Source: Lineus longissimus
Lineage: Eukaryota > Nemertea > Pilidiophora > Heteronemertea > Lineidae
Direction of reading: 5' to 3'
NCBI RefSeq assembly: GCF_910592395.1
Contig: NC_088310.1
Location: forward strand, 11,107,501-11,171,500
Length of the DNA: 64,000 nt
This document shows positions 52,499 to 64,000 of this stretch, piece by piece. The notes below the pieces were generated by a model, which saw nothing but the letters and a program-made list of their open reading frames with translations, did no database searches and was not told where the DNA came from. Both the position numbers and the translations under genes were made by a program. Within the stretch, counting starts at the first letter, position 1. Each line of letters starts with the position of its first letter.

Positions 52499-53173
52499 GT
52501 AAAGTCCTACAAGAAAGTAAATGTCCACAGGTAAGATAATTGAATGCAGTTTTCAGCAAAGAATGGTATATCTAGTTGTTCATGTATTTGTTGAATTCGG
52601 GACCAGCTAATCATGTCTCTTTATTATGTAACAGGCAATTTTAAAAATGCGCAAAAAGTAACTTTTTTATTTATTTTATTTTCGTTCTTTTTGAAGATAT
52701 GTTTTAGATCGCTACATGTAGTGTACAGGCGATTGTTTTTTCAGACAGCTGGTGACCTTTGAGAACACCCCTCATAGTCAGCAGTCTTTATGACCAACTC
52801 AGCTCATGCATGAAGGACTGGGGGTGTGGAAGAGATTAAACAAATAAATTGAAAATCCTAAGCAAAAATGTGCAATTGTCATGACTATCGAACACATTTT
52901 ATGGAATGGTAAGTACCAAAAAATGATGGTCATAAAGCACAGTTTATGGGCTCATGTGAGTATTTGAAAAGGCACATTAATAAGAAAAGTGATTTTTGGA
53001 CCTATTTTGAAATGCTTGTTACATAATGAAGGGATGGAATTAGTTGCATCCAAATACAACAGATATATGACCAACTAAATATACCATACTCACCTGAAAA
53101 CCGCATTCAAATTAAGTTATTTTATATCTGAGATACTTTTTAAAAACGGTGAACATTTACTTTCTGGTAGTCA
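52499..53173. mobile_element. TA-type MITE family, copy B (empty-site copy)
   Basis: Matches 30995-32472 minus the nested element. Ends AAAGTCCTACAAGAAAG and inverse CTTTCTGGTAG. The segment near 52731-52815 also matches 27705-27790, a third partial copy. Confidence 0.75.
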
Positions 53174-53179
53174 CACCAT

Positions 53180-54420
53180 GTTCACAGATTCTCTTCAAAT
53201 CCCATCGGAATGTCACATCATACTAGAAAATCCCAAGATTATGGATGCAGTCATTACAGATTTGCCGCGGGGATTTGATCGGACATAGGCCTGATCCTCA
53301 AAATCATCGACATGCTCTTGAGCAAGTTGCATGTCTCCTCCAAAACGTATTCCAGTGCATATATACAGGTCAGTTTCTGATGGTGAAACGTAACAGGACA
53401 ACTTGCATTGGATTTCTTACATGTGATTTAATGACCCCGACGGCATGCCAACTGTTCGTCTCATCTTGCAATTGTTTCCGAACCTTGACATCCCAAAATG
53501 ACTCTATAATGGAACACGCTTTTTAACTTTCGGTTAAGGGGCAGATCGAGATACTGGATGATTTTTTTTCTGAAATATTTACCAGTCCGAAACCTAAAAC
53601 ATGAACTAAAATAAAGAATGTTGCTTGAATACTCATATCAAAGATATATATTCGGTAGTAACAAATATTGAATAAATGTAAACAGACTTTCAGGTTCACA
53701 AATCTTCCTAATCATGAGAAACAAAGGCAGTTTTTTGGTGCAAGGAATAGGCAAACTTGCTGATTTTTCTCTGCCCAAAACCTTATCAATCAATGCGTGA
53801 ATAAGGGTCACTGCTAGGGCAAGCTAGCATTTTGAAGAAAAAAAAATCGCCTATAGTTTATGAGTAAATGGTGTTTCTATGTACAGTTTTTAAAAAATTT
53901 CTTCAGACTGGTAAATATTCACCCAGTATCTTTCCCCATAAATTTTCAGGGAGAAGTTGCTTCAGTTAAAAGTATCTAATCAGCATTTTGTGACATATAC
54001 GAAGGAATAATGAAGTGAACGACTGGATGGTTTCTTTAAACTTTGTTTCTGAAAAACATAAAATGATACAAAATTGAGAACACTCCGTTTGATAGTATCA
54101 AAAGAAATTACTACCCGGAGTCACATAATAGGCCTAGAAACAAGTACCTTGACGCAAGGGCCCAACGCGCCGCGTAGCGGCAAAAAAGCGAAGCTGGCGA
54201 AACATTTATAACGGGTCACCGTCACTTATTATTGGACTTATAGCGCATTTACGGGGTTGCAACTATTTTGCTTTATAGTGTCACCAGGAAAGAAAAGCAT
54301 GCGACCTAACGCCGATCTATTTGTATAAAGTGATAATTGGAAGGCATATAGTAGGAAATATCAATAAAATAATCATTCCATGTCGTCTTTTGAGGGCATT
54401 TTTGATTGTAAAAAATATAT
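53180..54420. other. No gene recognised
   Basis: AT-rich sequence downstream of the receptor; open frames near 53213-53526 lack motifs. Confidence 0.5.
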
Positions 54421-54429
54421 GTGTACGTC

Positions 54430-54690
54430 ACCGTAGTCTCTGCAATGATAATTTTATCAGAGCAGTCTCGCGCAAGTAGAAGTTCTTTACCTACTAGTTC
54501 TTCACTTATTAGTCTCAACGTCTGGCGCAAAGCCAGACGTTTTCCATTACGATTTCACTACGATGTTTGACAATAAGGAGCAGTGCGAGAGATATGCTAA
54601 TGAGCAGACTTCCCTCGCTTGAGTTTCTGAAGAATGTTCCATATCGCGCTAAGCTCATCACTGCTGATTATGACAGGCGTGCAGCGGTAG
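54430..54690. repeat. Unclassified dispersed repeat, copy 2
   Basis: Contains ACGTCTGGCGCAAAGCCAGA (a 10-bp-stem hairpin), ATTTCACTACGATGTTTGAC, GCTAATGAGCAGACTTCC and TCCATATCGCGCTAAGCT. Shared with 56098-56240 at high identity and with 47480-47800 at lower identity. Confidence 0.75.
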
Positions 54691-54789
54691 GTATCTGCTC
54701 CCCAACTTCCACCCTAATACGGTACAATAAGTTACCATTTGATGAGAATGGGACAATGCCCTCACTGTGTATGGAGTCATAGGGATAAG

Positions 54790-56090
54790 AAGACATTATT
54801 CATTAGTGTTGGTACAAGTGATTTTGCCCAAAAAGCATGCGCATTCAAAAAACAAAATATGCAAGGTATCACGTACATGTAACATGACCATGACGACGTG
54901 CAGAAAGTGCACTGGCCATTGCATACCCTATGGCTATGTATAGTAAACATGGTAAACATGAACAACATCATTATTCATCGGCAGTTCATTTTACTCCGAG
55001 CTTTTCCTGAAACATATTGCCATGATGATTAGGCCTACCATGTACCATGACCAATAACGGCACTAGATCATGTAGATGTCAACAAGTTCACATGAACCGT
55101 ATAATCCCGCATAATCCCGCATGGCGCATGTGGGGCATGCGTCTAAACCAAAGCCCCAAAATCACTTGTTTTGGTCTATTTCACTTGTGTTTCCCCCGTC
55201 TCCCAGTCCATAATACATTTAAGGTTTACAATCCCCAATCATGGCCCAACAAAAGGTCATCGGTTGACTAAAGCCAAGGAACACAACTGTTCAATGGATT
55301 TATAGTTGAATGCCATCAAACTACATCTTTTCAATCGTGGATTGTAAATTTAACCCCATGGGCCTAGGGAAGGCCCTATAACAATACTTTCGACACAGTT
55401 ATTATCTCCGCTGCCTCCACCATGTTACACACAGTGCTCACTGCTGATTCTAAAATGCGCCACCTAGTCAATTGCACTATCGTCATCACCTCATCATACT
55501 TCATTGACATTACAGGCACACATTGACATAGACCACTGTTGCAATCAACGACACAGTCGCTATCCAAGTAGCATTATAGAGGTAATTATCATTATCATAC
55601 CTCAATAGCATGTGAACCAATCGCGTCGCGTCCTTTGCGATCACGGCAAAGCCTCATGGAATAATGTCTTTCAACGTTGAATAATTTTTCATATTCCATG
55701 CCTACAACTTCAATTTCTTCATAATCCATGGCTATAAGTTCAATACTAATATAATATCCAAGATAAAGTTACAAGAAGTAGTCAATAGGGGTCTCTCACC
55801 TCTCACTGTATGTCCACACTATTCACGCTTGTACGAGGAATACATTCAATGCTGAATCTAACAACACCCAGTGCCCTTACTCTGTATATTAGTCACTGGA
55901 AGATGGCCCATTTCACTCCTTGCTTCTACTTCACCTATAGTCTCATTGCAAACGCCTCAGTTCTATGATATCACATTCACTTTCAGCTGTCATGCAACGC
56001 AACAACTGTGCTATCTGCCATCGCACATCAACGAAGAAGTGCAGCCGCCCACATTCCACCTCACGTCTGTCCGACCAGCTGCAATCCTCG
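54790..56090. other. No gene recognised
   Basis: No family motif in any reading frame that I could identify. Confidence 0.45.
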
Positions 56091-56097
56091 AGGACGC

Positions 56098-56240
56098 CCC
56101 ACTGTACCACGATTTCACTACGATGTTTGACAAGAAGGAGCAGTGCGCGAGATAGGCTAATGAGCAGACTTCCCTCGCTTGAGTTTCGGAAGAATGTTCC
56201 ATATCGCGCTAAGCTGACCACTGCTGACCATGACAGGCGT
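56098..56240. repeat. Unclassified dispersed repeat, copy 3
   Basis: Near-identical to 54541-54680 (ACGATTTCACTACGATGTTT onward). Confidence 0.8.
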
Positions 56241-56768
56241 GCATTGGACTGGTACTGGTTGGAACTGAACATTGAATATGCTGGTGGTGACGCTTTCTGA
56301 TGAGAAGTTGGTCGTGACTGATGCAGTATCCTTGGACTTGTCCACAGCATCGTTCAATCATTGCTCTCTGAGCTGCCTTGATTCTGTACCCAAATACTAA
56401 GACCAAATGCCTGTTGACTGTGCTTTAAGAGAGACTGGCGCCATGCCTAGAGATATGACTGACCCCTATTGGCAAATTTGTATGACTTTATCTTGCCTAC
56501 CTAGCTGCTGCCTATAGTCTCCCTTTAACTGCGGAACACTTCAAAGTCGATAAAATGCCATGTTCCACCTTTTAATGTGTTCAGACTGCCATTTTCAAAA
56601 TAATCAAGTCAGGACACTGCCTTCTAGTCTCATAATAAATTTTGCTTTCCTCAATATATAATAACATTTCTTCTTCTTCAATGCTTTCATCATTCCAAAC
56701 TTCTCCTCCTCTGACTTTTACAGGGGTACAGTCATGGCAATCAAAACCCAAATACTGAGACCAAATGC

Positions 56769-56832
56769 CTGTTGACTGTGCTTTAAGAGAGACTGGCGCC
56801 ATGCCTAGTCTCTCTTAAAGCACAGTCAACAG
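56769..56832. repeat. Perfect hairpin, 26-bp stem and 12-nt loop
   Basis: CTGTTGACTGTGCTTTAAGA... (56769-56794) is exactly inverted at 56807-56832. The arm sequence also occurs singly at 47973-48000 and 56408-56435, so the hairpin arose inside a dispersed repeat. Confidence 0.9.
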
Positions 56833-57274
56833 ACACCAACCCCCTCCGACTCAGAAACCACAAACGCCCAACCCTTCCTGCTACCCTAATACTTCTGGAT
56901 CAAGAAACTCATAGCATAACTATTCCCATACTTTAATTCAAGACAGTGTAGGTGGCAGCACTACGGTGGATAAACTACAAATTAGAGAAATCTCACATTT
57001 TCACACTCTGTCATGAAAAGTCCATAGTTCCCAACCAAATACCTAGATCGAACCAAGATCGAGTACAACAGTTCACCAGCTACCAGCAATGGCGTTTAAG
57101 ATATAATGGAAACTCACAAATATTCCAAGTAGAGACTTCGCCCTGAACACAATCGCACACATGGATATTCCTAAACACGCATCAGTGTATGTCTAGCCTG
57201 AACGAGACAAAGTTAAAATGACAGCCATGGCTTTCAAGGTACTTTTCTGAGCCTTTTACTGAATTTCTATAAAC

Positions 57275-57424
57275 ATGATGGGGGTAAGGGTGATTCTGTT
57301 CATTCTCTCTTTTTTGCCTGAAGTTGCTTCATCCAGTTTCTCGGACAGAGAAGAGATAACATCACTTCAACGAAAGGAGAAAAAATCTGCAAAGACTTTC
57401 CTCCAAAATAAAAATGGCGACAAA
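57275..57424 (+). CDS. Possible first exon with signal peptide
   Basis: Met-Met-Gly then VRVILFILSFLPEVASSS, a plausible signal peptide, followed by a Lys/Glu-rich stretch and a donor-like GTAAGC at 57425. No downstream exon was recognised and no family can be named. May be spurious. Confidence 0.25.
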
Positions 57425-57755
57425 GTAAGCATGGCGACGTCACGGAGAAAATTCGCGCGAGTTGAAAGCGCGCGGAATTCAAATCACAGTTTACTTGAAT
57501 TGAAGAGCGCCTCAATAAAATTGAAAATTATAGATTTAAAGCGAATGATAGTGCGTTTCACAACATTATTTTGTAAATAGCCAGTATACATTGTTCTTTT
57601 GAAGGGGCTAATAAAGGTCAAATTATAATCAATATGTAATACAAATGTGTTTCTCTGTTGGTTATTCCGATCCTTCCATCAAATCTGGCACCCCCCCCAA
57701 AAAAAAAAATATTAAGCAGCTTCACCGAACACCCCATGCCCCAAACTCAGTGCAG

Positions 57756-59750
57756 GCGTGTATGGCAAGCAGAGTGTCCAGTTATTCAAACAACCTATAT
57801 TTCTTCAATAAAATTTGGTTTTATTGCTGATGTTAAGTTTAAATGAAAGAAATACTTTTTTTTAAACCACCTATGTTTTTTCCGCGGAGTGTCCAGTTAT
57901 TAGTTTTCAAACAACCTATATTTCTTCAATAACACTAAGTAAGTTATTTTCCAACAAGCTGTATTTCATGATGAAATACTGGTTTTTCAACACAAAACCA
58001 GTTTTCGCACCAAAATGTCCATTTATTCAATAAAACTTGGTTTATCAAGCAAACAACCAGGATTTTCTTTAAAAAAAACAAGTTATTGTCTAATAAACTA
58101 ATTAAAAAACAACAAACCCTGGTTTATGACAAAAACCTACCTTTTTAAGCCTCGACCCCACCGACAACTGATTTCGCTGGGTGAGGTTAGCTATACCCGT
58201 CCCCAGTGCATGTATACGCATACACAGGCGCATGCAAAGACGAATGCACAACCCATGGTGCCGAGGTTGCACATCCTCGTGAAAAACTTATATTTCAGGG
58301 CATAAAACCTGGTTTCTTTCCGAAACTTCAGTTTTATGGACATAAACCTAGTTTATTAGGGATAGATATAGTTTTTATTAAAACAACCTGGTTTATTCGG
58401 AGAAAATATAGGTTATTTAAAAAAAACTATATTTCTTTCAAATGAGCTTAGTTTATCAGCCATAAAACCAAGACTAGCATTATACTCGTGGCGCAGGCAG
58501 GTTGAAATTGGCTATTTATAGGCCTACCTTGAATTGCATGGGCCAAAAGATTGAATTGCAATGAAAATCAAATGGAATATCAAAGGGGCCATATCGAAGA
58601 GACAAATTAAACCAACCAGTTGTCCACAGACTCTGACCCTGTGCTAATGCTTGCATATAAAAATATGTCAAAGGTCCGATAGAGATGATGAGGCAATGTC
58701 AACATGACTCGTTCCTTAATAGTCAACAATAGGCCCCTTTTTATACGGAGGAGAAGACGGATAACTCAGATAGGCCTTCACATGTCATGTCGGCTGCCCG
58801 ACGGCTCGAACCAATTTCAATATCACTACTATAACTTTAAAATGCGTGCTCCTCCTAGCAAGGTCTCAGGCAACGCACTTAGTCGACAGGCAAGCTAGAG
58901 CTTCAGCACTGTGAGCAGCTCCTTGATAGGCCATGCCATGACATCAAGTATTGAAACCTTCATTTGAAAATCCCTTCATAATTAAGGGACAGCACCAATA
59001 AACAATGCCCCTATCGTGTCCCTCGGAATATCCCCTCAACCAGAACGTTAACACCCCATCAGGGCCACGGGGATACCTGCTGTACTGAGAATAGGTTCTA
59101 AATCCCTCCCAAAAAATACATTAGTCTATAGGCTATACATGTATGCTTATCGCGCCAAAGCCACAATACATGTAGCTCCCTTATCTTGTTGTGTGCAAAA
59201 CGGCTAATATAACGTTGCGTATTGGTGGGCGTTTAGAAATATTTGCATATGGGAAGATGGTGGATCACATGGTCACTTGCAAAGCCATCAGCTGGTCAGA
59301 GGGGTTGTTTCTCTCAGTTAAATGTGAATAAAGCAACTGAAATTAACATGAAATGGGAGAATAAATAGCATTAGTAGGTACCTAAAAAAATTATTCAGAC
59401 TGATATTTGTTGTGCAATTTGGTTTTATTTAGGTATATTTCTGTACTGTTGACTCATGAAATGCCCCCCATGCGAATGATAACTCCTGTTGACTTTTGAC
59501 AGTCTACAGTATGATGATGACTGACCATGCCCTTATATGGAAGCAAAAAAATGCAATTTCTCTATAATCGCTGTAGAATCCCAATATTCAAGCCCGTTAG
59601 GACAGACTCTGCATGAATCTCGACTCTCAGGAGAAGTTTTGTTGTCATCGGATCCAAACTGACGGAGGAGTTACATTACGAACTATTACACCTCCATTAT
59701 AGTAGTGATATAGGTTGTTTGAATAACTGGACACTCCGCTTACCACACGC
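57756..59750. mobile_element. 2-kb element with ~45-bp inverted ends and internal degenerate repeats
   Basis: GAGTGTCCAGTTATTCAAAC and the adjoining AACCTATAT occur at 57774-57803 and in inverse at 59707-59736. Pairing continues outward to a GCGTGTAT/ACACGC end. A further copy of the terminus lies inside at 57893. The region 57800-58470 consists of degenerate short repeats around AAAACCTGGTTTAT. No transposase seen. Confidence 0.65.
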
Positions 59751-59769
59751 GTGTATAGCTGGCGCGAGT

Positions 59770-61180
59770 GGACAAAATTCAGACGATTTAACCCTTGTCG
59801 AGTTAGCCAAATATGGTTTAGACTGTATGATATCATGCAGCTTTAAATATTCTGTCAAGTGGATGTACGACGGACAAACGCAAAGTTATTGTTTTTGGTG
59901 AGACCACACATCAGTGGCAAGCGATCAGCTGCGATCGAACTTGGTGGCTGGGCGAAAATCGAGTGAAAGAAGCCACCACTCTAACACATCTCGGAACAAT
60001 ACAGGACAAATATCGCCGCACGGCAACAATAGCAATCACAGCCGCGCAAAAGCTAAATAAAACTCTTCTGTGCATCTTAGGGCCGGGAATTATACAACTG
60101 AACAAATTCAACCCGATTTCCAGTCATAAACTTTACCGCAGGATATGTCTGCCGAAGGCATTGTATGGCAGCGCACTCTGGTCTAGTATGTTAGAAAGGG
60201 ACTTGACGATTCTCGAGCGAGCCCATCGGTTCTGCCTCAAAAGGATGCAAGGTTCCAGTAGGTTAACTAGAACTGTGACTGCAAAAGCCATGATTGGCAG
60301 TGTAAGTCTAAAGGCTTATATTGATAAACAGTGTCTTCTTTTCTTCGGACAACTGACAAGGATGCATGAACAATCTCACCCCAGACGAATCTTTGACTTT
60401 AGGTTTCAGTCAATGAAAAATAGAAAAAACAGATCCGAAACCTGTCTTGGATACATTCAAAACCTTGTAAAAGTCATGGAAAAATACGATCTGTCGAACG
60501 CCTTAATGTTTACACCGATAGCGGTGAACTCGCGCCATCAGACATAACCTGGAAGTCTTTGGTTGACAAGTCAGTTCTTGATTATGAAAACAAACGTTTT
60601 TCCGCCGAGTGTGTAAAAAACAATCTCCTAAGAGTAGCAAACATTGAGATATCATTAGATTATCAGCTAGATCCAAAACACGAACAGGACTATGCATTTC
60701 ATGCGAAATTAAACATACTGTCAGAGACAACTGTAGAGACTCAATGCAACCGTTGTAACCAATGCTATACCGATCCGCAGGTGCACTTCTTCTGTGGGTG
60801 TTCAGGCTATTCAGCCTAGAAAAGATTTCTGGGAACAAGTTGTAAATGATCACTCAGTTGACATAAGTGCCCTTCTTTGGAACATGATTGGTGTAGAGCT
60901 AACAGAAACTTTGCTGGGTAAGCAACTCAGCTCATCAGACTTTGATGTAAACATGACCCTCCTAAAGATCACAGCCAAATGCTGGAGTGTACATGTATAA
61001 CGTAATGTAATGATCTCATGTTAAACTACTATAAGCGTGCCTTCTAGTTATTGCTCAAACGCAATTGAACTGTTGTACATAGCATTTTTTTTCTTGTATT
61101 ATTAATGTCCCTGTATTTATTTTTGACTTTCACTGTAAGTGTTAGAATCTTCTATAAGGAGGAATACATTTATATATATA
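59770..61180 (+). mobile_element. 5'-truncated LINE, C-terminal part of reverse transcriptase
   Basis: Frames in order: SFKYSVKWMYDG near 59840, then KVIVFGETT near 59885 after a frameshift. A long open segment (59963-60547) holds KALYGSALWSSMLERDLTIL and AKAMIGSVSLKAYID, typical of LINE reverse-transcriptase C-termini. After another frameshift comes a Cys/His cluster (CNRCNQCYTDPQVHFFCGC, near 60750) and a final block ending WSVHV at 61000. The 3' region ends with TATATATATAAAT at about 61170. Inactive, missing the catalytic palm. Confidence 0.85.
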
Positions 61181-61188
61181 TAAATCAA

Positions 61189-61347
61189 CCAATCAAAACA
61201 TCGGATCGCGTGAATTATGCCGCGGCAGAATTCAGAATTATGCCACGGCATCAATAGGAATTGTGGTGCGGCATAATTAGACGAATCAGAAAGTGGCACT
61301 CGTTTATTTATGGTGCGGCATAATTCACGAGATCCGATGTTTTGATT
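61189..61347. repeat. Hairpin with ~35-bp arms
   Basis: CCAATCAAAACATCGGATCG and the following CGTGAATTATGCCGC are inverted at 61313-61347 with one mismatch. A likely short MITE; overlaps the left end of the foldback element below. Confidence 0.8.
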
Positions 61348-61925
61348 GGTTGTTTTATTGTGCACCACAATTCCGATTTACTTCCGTCCGCCATAAATGA
61401 CACTTCCGTCCACAATTCCTATTTAAGCCGCGACATAATTCTCGAGATGAGACAATACCACCAATGAATATTCATAGGTTGGAGGGTCCAGGCCTATCAA
61501 TTAGACGAGTGCATGTCTTTAACTCTCAATTACATATTTGGAGAGGTATTGAAAAAATATTTGCTGTGGTAAGTTTACAGAAATAAAAAAATTATTTGAT
61601 GAAAAAATTAATTTGGAATTTTGCTAAATTGGTAATAGGGGGCGTGTTTTGAGATTTTTCTGCCAGTTGGCTGAAAAGAGTGGAAATATCAATGTCTGTC
61701 CAATTTGTCGATTATCAAAAAATTTCCGTGGTCAACTACCAGTTTACTTTTCACCATTTACTTGCCCGATTGTCCGGGATTTCATATCAACATTTCAGAT
61801 TCACAACCCCACGCAGTATTTGATGCGTCGCGGTCAAACATTGACAATTGAACTGCTAAAAGGCTTAAAAAATCAATGGTGGTCTTGCCTCAGATCCGAG
61901 GTTTTGATTAATCAATTCATGGGTG

Positions 61926-62009
61926 TATTCCTGTTTCGCCTAATTCCTGTTTCGCCTAATTCCTGTTTCGCCTATTCCTGTTTCGCCTAATTCCTGTTTC
62001 GCCTATTCA
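61926..62009. repeat. 15-bp minisatellite, left array (~5 copies)
   Basis: Unit CCTGTTTCGCCTAATT, with 14-16 base variants. Confidence 0.95.
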
Positions 62010-62583
62010 AATGTATTGCTAACCTCCCCACAGACGTAGGAATATGAACCGTCCCTTACTATAGTGTTAAAGGCTACAATACGTCAATGGAGAGAGGGAC
62101 ATAATGAGTTACGTTGATGCCATCAGTTACCTTGTCCGACATAATATCATGATATGTATTTTCCACTTTGTTTGACTTTATATGTGCTGTACCTACATGT
62201 ATATTATGACATGGGTTTTACAGCTGATTTTGATCAAATAATTATGAGATTGTACAGTATTATGCATTTTTATCAAAAACTCATGAATTCAGTTTTTATA
62301 AAATAAACGACTGCTTTACTCTACTTAATCTATTAGTTTTTACTGTGTATCAGTATGGTCCTATGGTCCTATGGTCAAATAAGTCCCGGACTGTCCCCGC
62401 TTTCAAGGTGACTCTTTCAAAACGGTCATGGCATGGTTTGTTAACAAAGTTGATGGCATTTGATTAGTCAAATTGTCATCACATCGTTAACATCATCCAA
62501 TTGTCCCCTCACATTTTCCCCATAAAATTGACATGCATCCGTAAGGTTCCCCTGGGAGAGTCGATTTATTGTAGGGGTACTGG

Positions 62584-62779
62584 AAAGTAGGCGAAACAGG
62601 AAGTAGGCGAAACAGGAATAGGCGAAACAGGAAATAGGCCAAACAGGAAATAGGCGAAAAAGGAATAGGCGAAACAGGAATAGGCGGAACAGGTATAGGC
62701 AAATCAGGAATAGGCGAAACAGGAATTTTCAGGACAAAGGCGAAGCAGGAATAGGCGAAACAGGAATAGGCGAAACAGG
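62584..62779. repeat. 15-bp minisatellite, right array (~13 copies), inverted
   Basis: Unit AGGCGAAACAGGAAT, the reverse complement of the left array unit, with scattered point variants. Confidence 0.95.
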
Positions 62780-62879
62780 CATAAACCAATTCATGGTGCA
62801 CCACAATTCCTATTTATGCCGTGGCATAATTCTGAATTCTGTCCACTCGCGCCAGCCATACGCGAGCGGGTAATTGCTT

Positions 62880-63936
62880 GTAGATTATATTTCAAATTAT
62901 CATGATGATTGATGTCAGGTGTTGATGTCATTTCTACACATATATAAATTTGGATGGACATTTCTGCATTTTATACCTTGAGCTTTGTGCTAACTGCTCT
63001 AAATCGACTTAGCAATTTACAAAACCGTTTCATTCTTTGGTAAGTTATATTATATCATTGGAAGCAGGTATTTGAATTCATTCGTGTACATTCTGACATA
63101 CATTCATACGAAGAATATACTCTGCAGAGACTACTTAGCCAGTGTCTTTTAGGCCTGTTACACATAATATAGGCCTTTTGTACAGGCGCCCTGAAGCCGG
63201 AAAATAGAGTCGAGACAGTCGCGTCGCAACTGAAGAGCTGGCGTCCGAGCAGATGGTATTCCCATATATTTCCCTTTCTTATAATGTCATTTGCCCGATG
63301 ATCGTATCATTGTTTAGTCTTTGTGCGTTGAGATGGTCAATGAATTTCTAGCGCGCGAATTTCTTTCCCGCTCCACGAAGCCAGCGGAATTCTGAAATGT
63401 CATTTCGACCTTGATCAACTCGTCAACAGGGTCACTTAGGTTAATGAAGGCATTATTATTTTACCGAGATTTTGGGTGCTGTGAAGCCTTGCTAATTACA
63501 CTTTTTCTTTCCCCCTTTTACGTATTGTTTGAAGCCACGTTGGGAAAAGATTTCGAGTGAACGCATGACTGCATTTTTGTGTCTTCAAACAATAACAAGT
63601 AACATCATACGCCACAGAGGTTGTTTGGGGCTCTACCCGATTTTCCTAGCAACACAGAAAATCTATATCTACAGCAAGACGTCACAGTGTAGATCCATGG
63701 CTCCAGGCAGCGCCTTACTAGTGCATCGGTCCACATAGAGAGGATCGACGCATGGAGGGCTAACTCGGGTCAAATCGGAGTCAACATCGGAAAAGTGTGA
63801 TAATTCAGTCACATTTTGAATTTTTCCTTTTTTGTGCAATTTGCTATTGATGGGAACTACTTATGTAGAATAGGAGGTGACTGGGCAGGCGACAGCTGGG
63901 TAATATTGCCCTTAATAGTACAAATTGTCCTTTCAG
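62880..63936. other. No gene recognised
   Basis: A donor-like TTGGTAAGTT occurs at 63040-63049. Open frames lack motifs. Confidence 0.45.
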
Positions 63937-64000
63937 GATTTTTCGCAAGGTGATCGAAACAGCAGACGATAGTTTCAGGCGGGCGCCGAAAAGCCCCTTC
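63937..64000 (+). CDS. Possible partial exon running off the window
   Basis: After an acceptor-like CCTTTCAG, one frame is open to the window end and reads IFRKVIETADDSFRRAPKSP. Too short to assign. May begin an exon of the next gene. Confidence 0.25.

Larger units (their letters stand above)
61226..62842. mobile_element. Small foldback element built on 15-bp repeats
   Basis: Outer inverted block of ~45 bp (61226-61270 against 62798-62842, GAATTCAGAATTATGCCACG). Inside it, two arrays of the same 15-bp repeat lie in opposite orientation (61926-62009 and 62584-62779), around a ~575-bp spacer. The right flank GAATTCTGTCCACTCGCGCC also pairs with 59749-59780, so several inverted layers overlap. 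Confidence 0.65.

Noticed and set aside
55943-56350. 135-codon minus-strand frame
   Set aside because: It overlaps a dispersed repeat copy; the equivalent copy at 54541-54680 does not conserve the frame.

Overview
This is animal genomic DNA: one large intron-rich gene embedded in transposon-derived sequence. The window looks like a marine invertebrate. The reasons are a single-copy style ionotropic glutamate receptor with long introns, many families of cut-and-paste transposons, foldback elements, tRNA-derived SINEs, LINE 3' ends and many poly-C/poly-G tracts. The short palindrome TAGGCCTA is very common. An echinoderm, hemichordate or similar lineage fits best, but the phylum cannot be fixed from sequence alone.

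The host gene runs on the + strand from 4235 to 52186. I could join 15 exons (4235-4367 through 52001-52186) with GT/AG borders and matching phases into one 928-residue reading frame. It has a signal peptide, an amino-terminal domain, the ligand-binding halves S1 and S2, M1, the pore loop M2, M3 with the SYTANLASF signature, and M4. It belongs to the AMPA/kainate/delta-like side of the iGluR superfamily. Its glutamate pocket is altered, but the key Arg and Glu are kept.

The introns hold most of the other content. Intron 1 (10.6 kb) holds a Tc1-like relic (from 5087) and a 6.75-kb element (6188-12939) with about 200-bp imperfect terminal inverted repeats. This element carries a four-exon CENP-B/pogo-type DDE transposase. 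A second gene for an SGNH-hydrolase domain joined to a CCHC zinc knuckle lies inside the transposase's first intron. This two-gene transposon is the best candidate for something undescribed. Introns 2-5 hold a deleted Harbinger element, a THAP-encoding element resembling IS4EU/ISL2EU, and a long-TIR element with an 11-bp target duplication. Introns 8 and 9 hold two more elements with 9-bp target duplications, one of them nested in a third element, plus a decayed coding region, a ~100-bp tandem array split by a SINE, and a 9.6-kb foldback structure (33002-42606). The foldback has near-identical inverted arms flanked by GCCT. Each arm carries a CG-rich palindromic repeat array and the tail of a LINE reverse transcriptase.

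Downstream of the receptor (52.2-64 kb) are MITE and repeat copies, a perfect 26-bp-stem hairpin, a long inverted-repeat element (57756-59750), a 5'-truncated LINE (59770-61180) and a second, smaller foldback built from 15-bp repeats (61226-62842). A possible exon of another gene runs off the right edge.

All protein assignments come from reading motifs. No database search was possible.
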